From assembly GCA_903921725.1 (NCBI GenBank), contig CAIXRA010000045.1, positions 1 through 64,000 on the forward strand: DNA of 64,000 bases. The letters run 5' to 3'. The notes under the pieces are model-generated. The model was not told the DNA's origin and did no database searches. It saw only the letters and a program-made list of their open reading frames with translations. Source of the DNA: an uncultured Lentisphaerota bacterium. GTDB taxonomy: Bacteria > Verrucomicrobiota > Lentisphaeria > Oligosphaerales > CAITYL01. Shown one piece after another: positions 45,493-53,059 of the stretch. The stretch's first letter is position 1. Each line of letters starts with the position of its first letter. The position numbers and the translations under genes were made by a program.

Positions 45493-46110
45493 ATGAAACG
45501 CCTCTCCGACATTCTCCTCGTGCTTCTCTCCGCGCCGTTCTGGCTGCCGCTGCTCACCGTGCTGGCGCTGCTGGTGCGGCTGAAGCTTGGCGCGCCCGTG
45601 CTGTTCCGCCAGCAGCGGCCCGGCCTGCACGGGCGGCCGTTCACCCTGCTCAAGTTCCGCACCATGCTCGACGCCTGCGATGCCGGCGGGAACCCGCTCC
45701 CGGACGACAAGCGGCTGACGCCGTTGGGGAACCTGCTCCGCCGGACCAGCCTGGATGAGTTCCCCGAACTGATCAACGTCCTCCGCGGCGACATGAGCCT
45801 GGTCGGGCCGCGCCCCCTGCTGGCGCGCTACCTCGGGCGCTACACCCCGGAGCAGGCGCGCCGGCACGAGATCCGCCCCGGAATCACCGGCTGGGCGCAG
45901 GTCAACGGACGCAACGCCATCGCCTGGGAGGAAAAGTTCCGGCTTGATGTCTGGTATGTGGACCACCGCAGCCTCCTGCTCGACGCAAAAATTTTGGTTC
46001 GCACGATTTGGAATGTTTTCCGACGCAAGGATATTGCAGCCGGGGGGCACGCCACCATGCCTGAGTTCACGGGCCGGGCTCCGCAGAGCGAGAAGGACAG
46101 CCATCCATGA
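45493..46110 (+). CDS. pglC: Monotopic phosphoglycosyl transferase, PglC-like
   Basis: Initiating transferase of the bacterial sugar transferase family (205 aa) that moves a phospho-sugar, in the model case diacetylbacillosamine-1-phosphate, onto undecaprenyl phosphate. One re-entrant hydrophobic helix at residues 5-25 (ILLVLLSAPFWLPLLTVLA), then FRQQRPGLHGRPF, LKFRTM and the catalytic Asp-Glu pair in RRTSLDEFPEL, and SLVGPRPLL. The length is that of PglC rather than of long WbaP/WcaJ proteins. Overlaps pglD by 4 nt. Confidence 0.9.
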   Translation: MKRLSDILLVLLSAPFWLPLLTVLALLVRLKLGAPVLFRQQRPGLHGRPFTLLKFRTMLDACDAGGNPLPDDKRLTPLGNLLRRTSLDEFPELINVLRGDMSLVGPRPLLARYLGRYTPEQARRHEIRPGITGWAQVNGRNAIAWEEKFRLDVWYVDHRSLLLDAKILVRTIWNVFRRKDIAAGGHATMPEFTGRAPQSEKDSHP

Positions 46111-46757
46111 AACCGTTCATCATCATCGGAGCCGGCGGATTTGCCCAGGAAGTGGCCTGGGCGGCGCGGCGCATGGGCGGATTGGAGATCATCGGCCTCT
46201 GCGACGACGATGCCGCCAAACGCGGAACCGTCATCGCCGGGGTTCCCGTGCTCGGTACGATCGAGGAGGCCGATGCCGGCATCGGCCCCGACTCCCGCTT
46301 TTTCATCTGCGCCACCGGCAACAACCGGCTGCGTGCGGAGTTCGCACGCCGGGCGGAGGCGCTCGGCTGGGAGGCGGTCACCATTGTCGACCCGTCCGTG
46401 CTCACCGCCGACAATGTGCGGCTGGGCCGCGGCGTCTATGTCGGCGCCGGCACCATCCTCTCCTGCAACGCGGAGATCCGCAACCATGTGCTCGTCAACC
46501 AGCACTGCACCATCGGACACGACACGGTGCTTGAGAATTTCTCACAGGCCGCGCCCGGGGCCCGGCTTTCCGGCGGCGTGATCCTGCGCACCGGCGCCTG
46601 CGTCGGTTCCGGCGCCATCGTCCGCCAATGCTGCGAGATCGGGGAGTGGGCCATGGTCGGCGGCGGCTCCTTCGCCGCCACCCACGTGCGACCCGGAGCG
46701 ACCGTCATCGGAAATCCCGCATGCATCGTGCTTCTCGCCGAAAACAAAAAATCGTAA
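46107..46757 (+). CDS. pglD: PglD-like sugar N-acyltransferase
   Basis: NeuD/PglD family protein (216 aa): an N-terminal Rossmann-like domain (IIIGAGGFAQEVAWAARRMG) and a C-terminal left-handed beta-helix (about 100-205) with VLVNQHCTIGHDTVLEN carrying the catalytic-type histidine. In bacillosamine synthesis PglD acetylates the 4-amino sugar. Here an acyl-carrier-protein gene follows 21 nt downstream, so the acyl donor might be acyl-ACP instead of acetyl-CoA; that is an inference from order. Confidence 0.86.
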   Translation: MKPFIIIGAGGFAQEVAWAARRMGGLEIIGLCDDDAAKRGTVIAGVPVLGTIEEADAGIGPDSRFFICATGNNRLRAEFARRAEALGWEAVTIVDPSVLTADNVRLGRGVYVGAGTILSCNAEIRNHVLVNQHCTIGHDTVLENFSQAAPGARLSGGVILRTGACVGSGAIVRQCCEIGEWAMVGGGSFAATHVRPGATVIGNPACIVLLAENKKS

Positions 46758-46778
46758 CGAACGGAAGACTGCAGTAGG

Positions 46779-47006
46779 ATGAACCGCGACATCAAAGCCG
46801 CCATTGCCCGGGAACTCGGCAGCAGCCCCGACGCGCTGACCCCGGAGACTCCCCTCTCCAGCTTGGAACAATGGGACTCCGTCACCGTGCTCACACTCAT
46901 GGTCGTCCTGGGCGACAGCCTAGGCAAGCCGGTCGCGCCTGAGGCGATGGCCGGTCTGAAAACATTTGGAGACATCGAAAAGCTGGTCGCAAGCATGGAG
47001 GGGTGA
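46779..47006 (+). CDS. Acyl carrier protein
   Basis: Free-standing ACP (75 aa). The phosphopantetheine serine is Ser34 in EQWDSVTVLTLM. Length and predicted helices are normal. It is the first gene of an ACP, ketoacyl synthase III, SDR and FkbH set placed between the pglD-like and pglE-like genes. A holo-ACP synthase is not seen here. Confidence 0.88.
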   Translation: MNRDIKAAIARELGSSPDALTPETPLSSLEQWDSVTVLTLMVVLGDSLGKPVAPEAMAGLKTFGDIEKLVASMEG

Positions 47007-47061
47007 CGCCCGCAACGGCATCGTAGCGCATCACCATCCCGCCTGCATCCGCCTCGTCATA

Positions 47062-47211
47062 ATGAAAAGCTCCACCATCACCGCCATCTCGCACGCGCTT
47101 CCCGCCACCAGCCTCACGCAGGCGGTTCGGTGGGGGCGGAATGCGCCCAGGGAAAGCCACCCGGAGGCTCGGCAGGTGTCGTTTGGGATTTTTGGCTTAT
47201 ACTACAGGTAA
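47062..47211 (+). pseudogene. Truncated 5' copy of the ketoacyl-ACP synthase gene
   Basis: The first 64 bp (47062-47125) match the start of the intact gene at 47873-47936 with a single mismatch (47112). The match begins exactly at ATG and stops abruptly; the frame continues in unrelated sequence to TAA (47209-47211), giving a 49-residue peptide that lacks every catalytic residue. The spacing after the ACP gene suggests this is the original start of the gene, cut off by the VapBC-like module. Confidence 0.9.
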
Positions 47212-47872
47212 GGAATCGTATTTTCTTACATCGCGAGGTGAAGCATGTGGATTACAACCAAGGGACAGATTACCATCCCCGCAAAACTGCGGGCGAAAAA
47301 AGGTTTTTTGCCGCACACCCAAGTCAAGTTTGTGGAAGACGCGGACGCCGTCCGGCTTGTCAAGGTCACCAGCACACCACGCCGCGGGAGCCAAATCGTC
47401 AAGCAACTCCGCGGCAAGGCAACCGTGCGGATGAGCACCGACGAAATCTTGGCGCTGACGCGCGGTGAACCATGAACGTTTTGGTGGACAGCAATGTCAT
47501 CCTCGACGTTTTAACGGAAGATAAGCACTGGTTTTCCTGGTCATCCGCCCAGCTGCAGCAACTTGGGGACGAGCACGTTTTGTGGATTAATCCGCTGATT
47601 TACGCCGAAGTGTCCATCGGGTTTGAGCGGATTGAAGAAATCGAAGAGGCGCTGCCATCCAGCGCCTTTCAGAGGGAAGCTTTGCCGTGGGAGGCCGCTT
47701 TCCTGGCCGGCAAGTCGTTTTTACGGTACCGCCGGACTGGCGGTTCGCGCACATCACCATTGCCCGACTTTTACATCGGCGCACACGCCGCAATCCGGGG
47801 CATGGCCCTCCTGACAAGGGATGCCGCGCGCTATCAAACCTATTTCCCCAAGCTACGGCTGATTTCACCCCC
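47126..47872 (+). mobile_element. 747-bp VapBC-like module inserted at the ketoacyl-synthase gene
   Basis: Comprises about 120 nt of leader with a TATACT -10-like box (47198-47203), the antitoxin gene and the toxin gene, and ends exactly at the intact ketoacyl-synthase ATG. No terminal inverted repeats or recombinase. Its placement between a 64-bp 5' fragment and a full gene copy parallels the module at 10676-11665. Confidence 0.55.
47245..47475 (+). CDS. vapB: AbrB/VapB-type antitoxin
   Basis: Small DNA-binding antitoxin (76 aa) with an N-terminal SpoVT/AbrB swapped-hairpin fold: MWITTKGQITIPAKLRAKKG. The C-terminal tail (TPRRGSQIVKQLRGKATVRM) is basic and probably wraps the toxin. A good ribosome-binding site (GAGGTG, 4 nt spacing) supports this start. 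VapB-type proteins usually repress their own promoter, here probably around the TATACT box upstream. Its stop overlaps the toxin start (ATGA). Confidence 0.88.
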   Translation: MWITTKGQITIPAKLRAKKGFLPHTQVKFVEDADAVRLVKVTSTPRRGSQIVKQLRGKATVRMSTDEILALTRGEP

Positions 47873-47876
47873 ATGA
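47472..47876 (+). CDS. vapC: PIN-domain toxin (VapC family)
   Basis: Predicted ribonuclease toxin (134 aa). The PIN acidic residues are visible: D6 (LVDSNVIL), E46 (IYAEVSIGF), D99 (LPDFYIGAHA) and D117 (LLTRDAARY), with the usual C-terminal YFPKLRLISP. It overlaps its antitoxin by 4 nt, and its stop codon overlaps the start of the intact ketoacyl-synthase gene by 4 nt (ATGA at 47873). The toxin and the biosynthetic gene are therefore translationally coupled, an unusual consequence of the insertion. Confidence 0.9.
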   Translation: MNVLVDSNVILDVLTEDKHWFSWSSAQLQQLGDEHVLWINPLIYAEVSIGFERIEEIEEALPSSAFQREALPWEAAFLAGKSFLRYRRTGGSRTSPLPDFYIGAHAAIRGMALLTRDAARYQTYFPKLRLISPP

Positions 47877-48958
47877 AAAGCTCCACCATCACCGCCATCT
47901 CGCACGCGCTTCCCGCCACCAGTCTCACGCAGGCGGAGCTGGAGGCGCGCTTCGGCGCGAAAGAGTTGGGCGCCATCGTCCGCATGTCCGGCATCCGCAA
48001 CCGGCGCGTCGTCGCGCCGGGACAGACCGCGGCGGACCTGGCATTCGCGGCGGCGGAGCGGCTGCTCGACTCGCGCGGCATTGACCGCTCCGGCATCGAC
48101 CTGCTGCTTTTCGTCTCGCAGACGCCGGACTACCGCGCGCCGGCCACGGCGTGCGTGCTGCACGGCAGGCTCGGCCTTTCCGAACGCTGCGCCTGCATGG
48201 ATATCAACCAGGCCTGCTGCGCCTTCCTCCACGGTCTGGCCGTCGCACACTCCATGCTCGTCGCCGGCACAGCGCGGCGCGCGCTGGTGCTTACCGCCGA
48301 CGCCGTCACCACGCTGATCCATCCGCGCGACCGCAGCCTGGTCCCGCTCCACGGCGACGGCGCCACCGCCGCCCTGCTCGACGCGGCGGACACTGCGGCG
48401 GGCGGCATCGGCCCCATTGAACTCTGCACCGACGGCTCGAAGTTTGACAAGCTCATCGTGCCGGCCGGCGGCGCCCGCCGCCCCTCCTCCCCGGAGACCC
48501 GGGTCGAGACGGCCGACGCCGGCGGCTGCGTGCATACGCCCGAACACCTTTTCATGGACGGCCCAGCCGTCTTCCATTTCTGCGTCTACAAGGTCACGGC
48601 GTTCCTGAAAGAATTTCTGGCGCGGAACGGCCTGACGGTGGCGGACTTCGACACGATTCTGCTCCACCAGGCAAACAAGACCATGCTCGACCTCGTGTAC
48701 CAGGCCATCGGCGCAAGACCGGAACAGCGTTTTTATTACCTTGAGGAAATCGGCAACTGCAGTTGCGCCGCGCTGCCGGTCGCGCTTGCGCAGGCTTGGC
48801 GGGAGGGCGTGGTCAAACCCGGCAGCCGCACGCTTCTCTGCGGTTTCGGCGGCGGCCTCTCCTGGGGCGCCGCCGTCATCCGCTGGCCGCAGGACGCCAA
48901 CGCCGCCGTCCCGGGTATTGTGGATGTGGGGGTAGTTTCGCGGGCCATTGGAGGTTGA
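47873..48958 (+). CDS. Beta-ketoacyl-ACP synthase III (FabH-like)
   Basis: Thiolase-fold condensing enzyme (361 aa). The catalytic triad is complete: Cys115 or Cys116 in INQACCAFLHGL, His265 in LLHQANKTMLD and Asn295 in EIGNCSCAALP, with a closing GFGGGLSWGA. It probably condenses an acyl primer with an ACP-bound extender, or transfers an acyl group, within the ACP/SDR/FkbH set. Its first 64 bp are duplicated at 47062-47125. Its start overlaps the vapC stop, and its ribosome-binding site now lies inside vapC. Confidence 0.9.
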   Translation: MKSSTITAISHALPATSLTQAELEARFGAKELGAIVRMSGIRNRRVVAPGQTAADLAFAAAERLLDSRGIDRSGIDLLLFVSQTPDYRAPATACVLHGRLGLSERCACMDINQACCAFLHGLAVAHSMLVAGTARRALVLTADAVTTLIHPRDRSLVPLHGDGATAALLDAADTAAGGIGPIELCTDGSKFDKLIVPAGGARRPSSPETRVETADAGGCVHTPEHLFMDGPAVFHFCVYKVTAFLKEFLARNGLTVADFDTILLHQANKTMLDLVYQAIGARPEQRFYYLEEIGNCSCAALPVALAQAWREGVVKPGSRTLLCGFGGGLSWGAAVIRWPQDANAAVPGIVDVGVVSRAIGG

Positions 48959-48959
48959 C

Positions 48960-49706
48960 ATGCAGCAGCGTTTTGCAGGCAGGACAATTTTGGTGACGGG
49001 CGCCTCCTCGGGGATCGGCCTGGCGGCGGCACGGCGGCTCGCGGAGGAAGGCGCCGCCATCGTCGGCGTCGCGCGGAACAGCGAACGATTGAATGCGGCG
49101 GTCGCGGCTCTTCCCGGTGCCGGCCACACGGCCATCGCAGCGGACGCGGCCGATCCAAAGGCGTTGGAGCCGGTGATCGCCGCCGGAAAAGCGCGGGGCG
49201 GTTTCGCCGGCTGCGTCTGCGGCGCCGGAGCCCATGAACTGCGGCCGCTGGCGGTTCTCGACCCCGCCGCCATCTCCCGCCTGATTGAGGCGAACCTGAC
49301 CAGCGCCATGATGACCGCGCGCGCCGTGATGCGTTCGGCTGCGCCGGCGGGTGCCGGCATCGTCTGGCTTTCCTCCACTGCGGCGTTCCGCGGCTCGGCC
49401 GGATTCGCAGCCTATGCGGCGGCCAAGGGCGCGCTGGTCTCCGCCGCAAGGTCGCTGGCCGTGGAACTCGCCCCGCGCGGAATCCGCGTGAACGTGATCG
49501 CCGGCGGTGTGGTCCGCACGCCGATGAGCGATGGCTGGCTGAAAATGCTCACGGAGGAGCAGCGCCGGAACGTCGAGGCGGAGCATCCGTTGGGTTTCGG
49601 CACGCCGGAGGACATCGCCGCCGCCGCCGCGTTCCTGCTTTCAGACGATGCCCGCTGGATTACCGGTGCCACGCTCGCCGTGGACGGCGGCCTCGGCTGC
49701 CGCTGA
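48960..49706 (+). CDS. Short-chain dehydrogenase (FabG-like)
   Basis: Classical SDR (248 aa), probably a 3-ketoacyl-ACP reductase. Motifs: TGASSGIGLAAA (NADP binding), the serine in VWLSSTAAFRG, YAAAKGALV (Y-x3-K) and NVIAGGVVRTPM. The ATG at 48960 has a strong GGAGG six bases upstream; the longer in-frame TTG start is less likely. It begins one base after the ketoacyl-synthase stop. Confidence 0.88.
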   Translation: MQQRFAGRTILVTGASSGIGLAAARRLAEEGAAIVGVARNSERLNAAVAALPGAGHTAIAADAADPKALEPVIAAGKARGGFAGCVCGAGAHELRPLAVLDPAAISRLIEANLTSAMMTARAVMRSAAPAGAGIVWLSSTAAFRGSAGFAAYAAAKGALVSAARSLAVELAPRGIRVNVIAGGVVRTPMSDGWLKMLTEEQRRNVEAEHPLGFGTPEDIAAAAAFLLSDDARWITGATLAVDGGLGCR

Positions 49707-49762
49707 CTTCCCCACCACCCGGCCCGCATGCAAGCCCGCAACCACGGCGGATTCATATCACC

Positions 49763-51817
49763 ATGCCCGAACTCCCGCATCCAACCTCCGACCTTTTCCG
49801 GCTACAGCGGATTTTTCGGGACGTTTTCGACAATCCCGGACTGACGCTGGCCCCCGGAACGTCCCAGACGGACATTGACGGCTGGGACTCGGTCGCGCAG
49901 GTCAAGCTCGTGTTCGCCGTCGAGGCCGAATTCGGCATCCGCTTTGCGATGGAGGAGGTCTCCACCCTGCGTAGCGCCGGGGAATTCATGAGGCGCATCG
50001 AAGGCATCCGGCAATCGGCGGACGGCGACTCCGGGGATGTGCCGGACGCGGCGCGCCTGCTTCTGGACCGGGCGCGGGGACGGGCGGATTCGGGATTTTT
50101 CGAGGAGGCGGCGCGGGAATTGCGGTATGCGCTGTCGCTGCGGCCGCCTTATGCCTTCTTCCCAGCCTGCGAGAAACTGCTGGAGCGCATCCTGGCCTCC
50201 GGTGGCTGGACGCCGCGGCGCGAACTGCGCATCGCGCTGCTCAGCGACGCGACAACATCACTGTTCATGCCGGTGCTGCGGGCGGCCTGCTTCCGGCGCG
50301 GCATCCGGGCGGAGATCTACGCCGGGCTGCACGGCGCGTGGCGGCAGGAGATTCTCGACCCCGAGTCGGGGCTGCACCGTTTCAAACCGGAAATCGCGGT
50401 GGCGTACGGGACGTTTTTTGCTGCGGCGGGCGCGGACGATTTGGACGCCGTGCCGGACATGCTGCGTAAACGTTTCGGCTGCAGCGTCATCCTGTGCGGC
50501 GGAACCGGCGCGCTACCGGCCGGATGCAGCCGGCTGGACGCGGCGGACTCCGCCCGGCCGGACGCGGCGGAATGGCGGGAATTCCAGCAATACCCCGCCA
50601 CGGAGGCGCTGCCGCGGTTCGCGGAGGCGGTTGCGGCGCGTTGCGCGGCGCACCTCGGCCTTGCGGCAAAGGTGCTCGCGGTGGATTTGGACAACACGCT
50701 TTGGGGCGGAATCGCCGGCGAAACAGAGGATGTGCGGGAACTGAGCATCGGCCCGGAATACGCCGCCCTCCAGCACCACCTCCGCGCCCTGCACGACCGC
50801 GGTGTGCTACTGGCGGCCTGCTCGAAGAACAATCCGGAGGACGCCGAGCGCCCGTTCCGCGAACACCCCGGAATGGTGCTGGCGCGCACGGATTTCGCCG
50901 CCTTCACCGCAAACTGGCGCGACAAGGCGGAGAATTTGGCGGCGATTGCTGGCACGCTACATGTCGGTTTGGACGCCGTGGTGTTCCTGGACGACAATCC
51001 GGTAGAGCGCGACTGGGTGCGCCAGCAGCTCCCCGAGGTGGAGGTCGTAGAGTGCGGGGACGGGCCAAAGGCGATGCTGGCGGCGCTGCGGGACGGCTTT
51101 TATTTTGACAGCGCGGCGGTCACGCCGGAGGATTTGGTGCGGCATCGCAGCTTTGAGGCGGACGCGGCGCGGCGCGGGCACGAGGCGGCCGGTGGTGGTC
51201 TGGACGAATTTCTGCGCGGCTTGGAGATGGTGCTGGAGGTGCGGCCGGTTGCGGCGGCAAGCCTGGAGCGTGTCGCCCAGCTCGTGAACAAGACGAACCA
51301 GTTCAACCTGACCTCCAGACGGCACACGGCGGCGCGATTGGCGGAGATGGCGGCCTCCGAAGAATGGTGGTGCCGCGAATTCCGTTTGCGGGACCGTTTC
51401 GGCGACCACGGAATCATCGGGGTGCTGCTGGCGGAGAAGACGGAAGAACGGAAAAACGGAAAAACGGAAGAAAGAGCAAAAACGGAAGAAACGGGCAAAT
51501 GCGGAAACCGGCATCCGGAAACCGGGAATTCCTGCTGGCGCGTCGACAGCTGGCTGTTAAGCTGCCGCGTGCTGGGGCGGCGGCTGGAGGAGGCGATGTT
51601 CGCCGCGCTCGCGGACGAGGCTGGGGCCAACGGCGTGCGGGAACTCGTCGGCGACTACCTTCCCACGCCGAAAAACGGGCTGGCGGCCGCGCTTTATCCC
51701 CGGCTCGGCTTCCGGGATGAAGGGGGCGGACATTTCCGCCTTGACCTGACCGGGAAGCGGCCTCTGGAATGTCCGGCAATCCGGATTTTGAATTTTCCCG
51801 CACCGGAGATAGATTAA
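49763..51817 (+). CDS. FkbH-like HAD-IIIC enzyme with N-terminal carrier domain
   Basis: A 684-residue protein. Residues 1-85 form an acyl-carrier-like domain (TDIDGWDSVAQVKLVF, Ser43). The HAD domain has the nucleophile motif VDLDNTLWGG (D308, D310) and VFLDDNPVERDWVR. The GNAT-like C-terminal part includes VAQLVNKTNQFNLTSRR and FGDHGIIGVLL. Characterised FkbH enzymes take glyceryl from 1,3-bisphosphoglycerate and load it on an ACP; the same may happen here on Ser43 or on the free ACP. Residues about 556-585 are a Lys/Glu/Arg/Thr-rich insert encoded by a CGGAAAAA-type repeat inside the acyltransferase part; it keeps the frame. Confidence 0.85.
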   Translation: MPELPHPTSDLFRLQRIFRDVFDNPGLTLAPGTSQTDIDGWDSVAQVKLVFAVEAEFGIRFAMEEVSTLRSAGEFMRRIEGIRQSADGDSGDVPDAARLLLDRARGRADSGFFEEAARELRYALSLRPPYAFFPACEKLLERILASGGWTPRRELRIALLSDATTSLFMPVLRAACFRRGIRAEIYAGLHGAWRQEILDPESGLHRFKPEIAVAYGTFFAAAGADDLDAVPDMLRKRFGCSVILCGGTGALPAGCSRLDAADSARPDAAEWREFQQYPATEALPRFAEAVAARCAAHLGLAAKVLAVDLDNTLWGGIAGETEDVRELSIGPEYAALQHHLRALHDRGVLLAACSKNNPEDAERPFREHPGMVLARTDFAAFTANWRDKAENLAAIAGTLHVGLDAVVFLDDNPVERDWVRQQLPEVEVVECGDGPKAMLAALRDGFYFDSAAVTPEDLVRHRSFEADAARRGHEAAGGGLDEFLRGLEMVLEVRPVAAASLERVAQLVNKTNQFNLTSRRHTAARLAEMAASEEWWCREFRLRDRFGDHGIIGVLLAEKTEERKNGKTEERAKTEETGKCGNRHPETGNSCWRVDSWLLSCRVLGRRLEEAMFAALADEAGANGVRELVGDYLPTPKNGLAAALYPRLGFRDEGGGHFRLDLTGKRPLECPAIRILNFPAPEID

Positions 51818-51886
51818 CGCTTCATGCGGTTGCCTGCCCGTGGTGACCCAAATAGACTTTCCAACCGGCCATTATCCATTATCACG

Positions 51887-53032
51887 ATGACGAAAAAACA
51901 GGAACGGATATTTTTATCGCCGCCGCACATGGGCTGCCGGGAGCTTGAGCTTGTCCGGGAGGCGTTCGGCAGCAACTACATCGCGCCGGTAGGGCCGATG
52001 GTGGACGCGTTTGAGGCCGGGTTTGCGCAGCGATTCGGCTTCCGGCGCGCGGTGGCGGTGAGCAGCGGCACGGCCGCCATGCACTTGGCGCTGTGCGGAC
52101 TCAGACTGGAGCGGGGGGACGAGGTCATCACTTCCGACCTGACCTTTGTCGGCAGCGCGAGTCCGATCATCATGGAGGGCGGCGTGCCGGTGTTCGTGGA
52201 TTCCGACCGGGTGTCGTGGAACATGGATCCGGAACTGCTGGCGGAGGAGCTGGCGGCCTGCGCGAAGCGCGGGAAGCTGCCGAAAGCCGTGATCCCGACC
52301 GACATCTACGGGCAGTGCGCGGACATGGACCGGATCTTGGCGGCCTGCGAGCCGTACGGCATCCCGGTCATCACCGACGCGGCGGAATCGCTGGGGGCGA
52401 CCTGCCGGGGACGGCCGGCGGGCTGCGGGGCGCGGGCGGCGGTTTTTTCGTTCAACGGAAACAAGATCATCACGACCGGCGGCGGAGGCATGCTGGCCTC
52501 GGACGACGAGGCGATGATGGAGCGGGTTCTACGGCTTGCGACACAGGCGTCGGAGGCGGGGACGTTTTACGAGTACAAGGAGATCGGGTACAACTACCGG
52601 ATGAGCAATATTTTGGCGGCCATCGGCATCGGGCAGATGGAGCTACTGGAGGAGCGGATTCAGCGGCGGCGGGCGCTGTTCGATCTGTACCGGCGCCTGC
52701 TGGCCGGTGCGCCGGGGGTTTCATTCATGCCCGAGGCACCTTATGGTACATGCACGCGCTGGCTGACGGTCATCCAGCTTGACCCGGAACAGTCCGGGAC
52801 AACGCCGGAAGCCGTCCGGATTGCGCTGGAAAAGGAAGACGTTGAGGCTCGGCCCCTGCTGAGGCCGATGCATCTGCAGCCGGTGTTCAGCGGCTGCAGG
52901 ATGCGCGGAGGCGGGGTGAGCGGGGAGCTGTTCCAGCGGGGGCTGGCACTACCTTCCGGAACGGCCATGTCGGACGGGGATGTGGAGCGCGTCGCGGCGA
53001 TTGTCTGCGGATGCGCGGGGAAAGCGGACTAA
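51887..53032 (+). CDS. pglE: DegT/DnrJ/EryC1 aminotransferase, PglE-like (second paralogue)
   Basis: PLP-dependent aminotransferase (381 aa) expected to aminate the 4-keto sugar made by the adjacent PglF-like dehydratase. Starts at ATG 51887; homology begins at RIFLSPPHMGCRELELV. Motifs: SDLTFVGSASPIIMEGG, VITDAAESLGA and the PLP lysine in FNGNKIITTGGGG. It is paralogous to the protein at 42382. GC-ending codons with many CGG/GGG triplets give it a local base composition unlike that paralogue, so the pair is not a recent duplication. Confidence 0.9.
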   Translation: MTKKQERIFLSPPHMGCRELELVREAFGSNYIAPVGPMVDAFEAGFAQRFGFRRAVAVSSGTAAMHLALCGLRLERGDEVITSDLTFVGSASPIIMEGGVPVFVDSDRVSWNMDPELLAEELAACAKRGKLPKAVIPTDIYGQCADMDRILAACEPYGIPVITDAAESLGATCRGRPAGCGARAAVFSFNGNKIITTGGGGMLASDDEAMMERVLRLATQASEAGTFYEYKEIGYNYRMSNILAAIGIGQMELLEERIQRRRALFDLYRRLLAGAPGVSFMPEAPYGTCTRWLTVIQLDPEQSGTTPEAVRIALEKEDVEARPLLRPMHLQPVFSGCRMRGGGVSGELFQRGLALPSGTAMSDGDVERVAAIVCGCAGKAD

Positions 53033-53059
53033 AATTGCAGCACGCAGGGGGACACGCAC

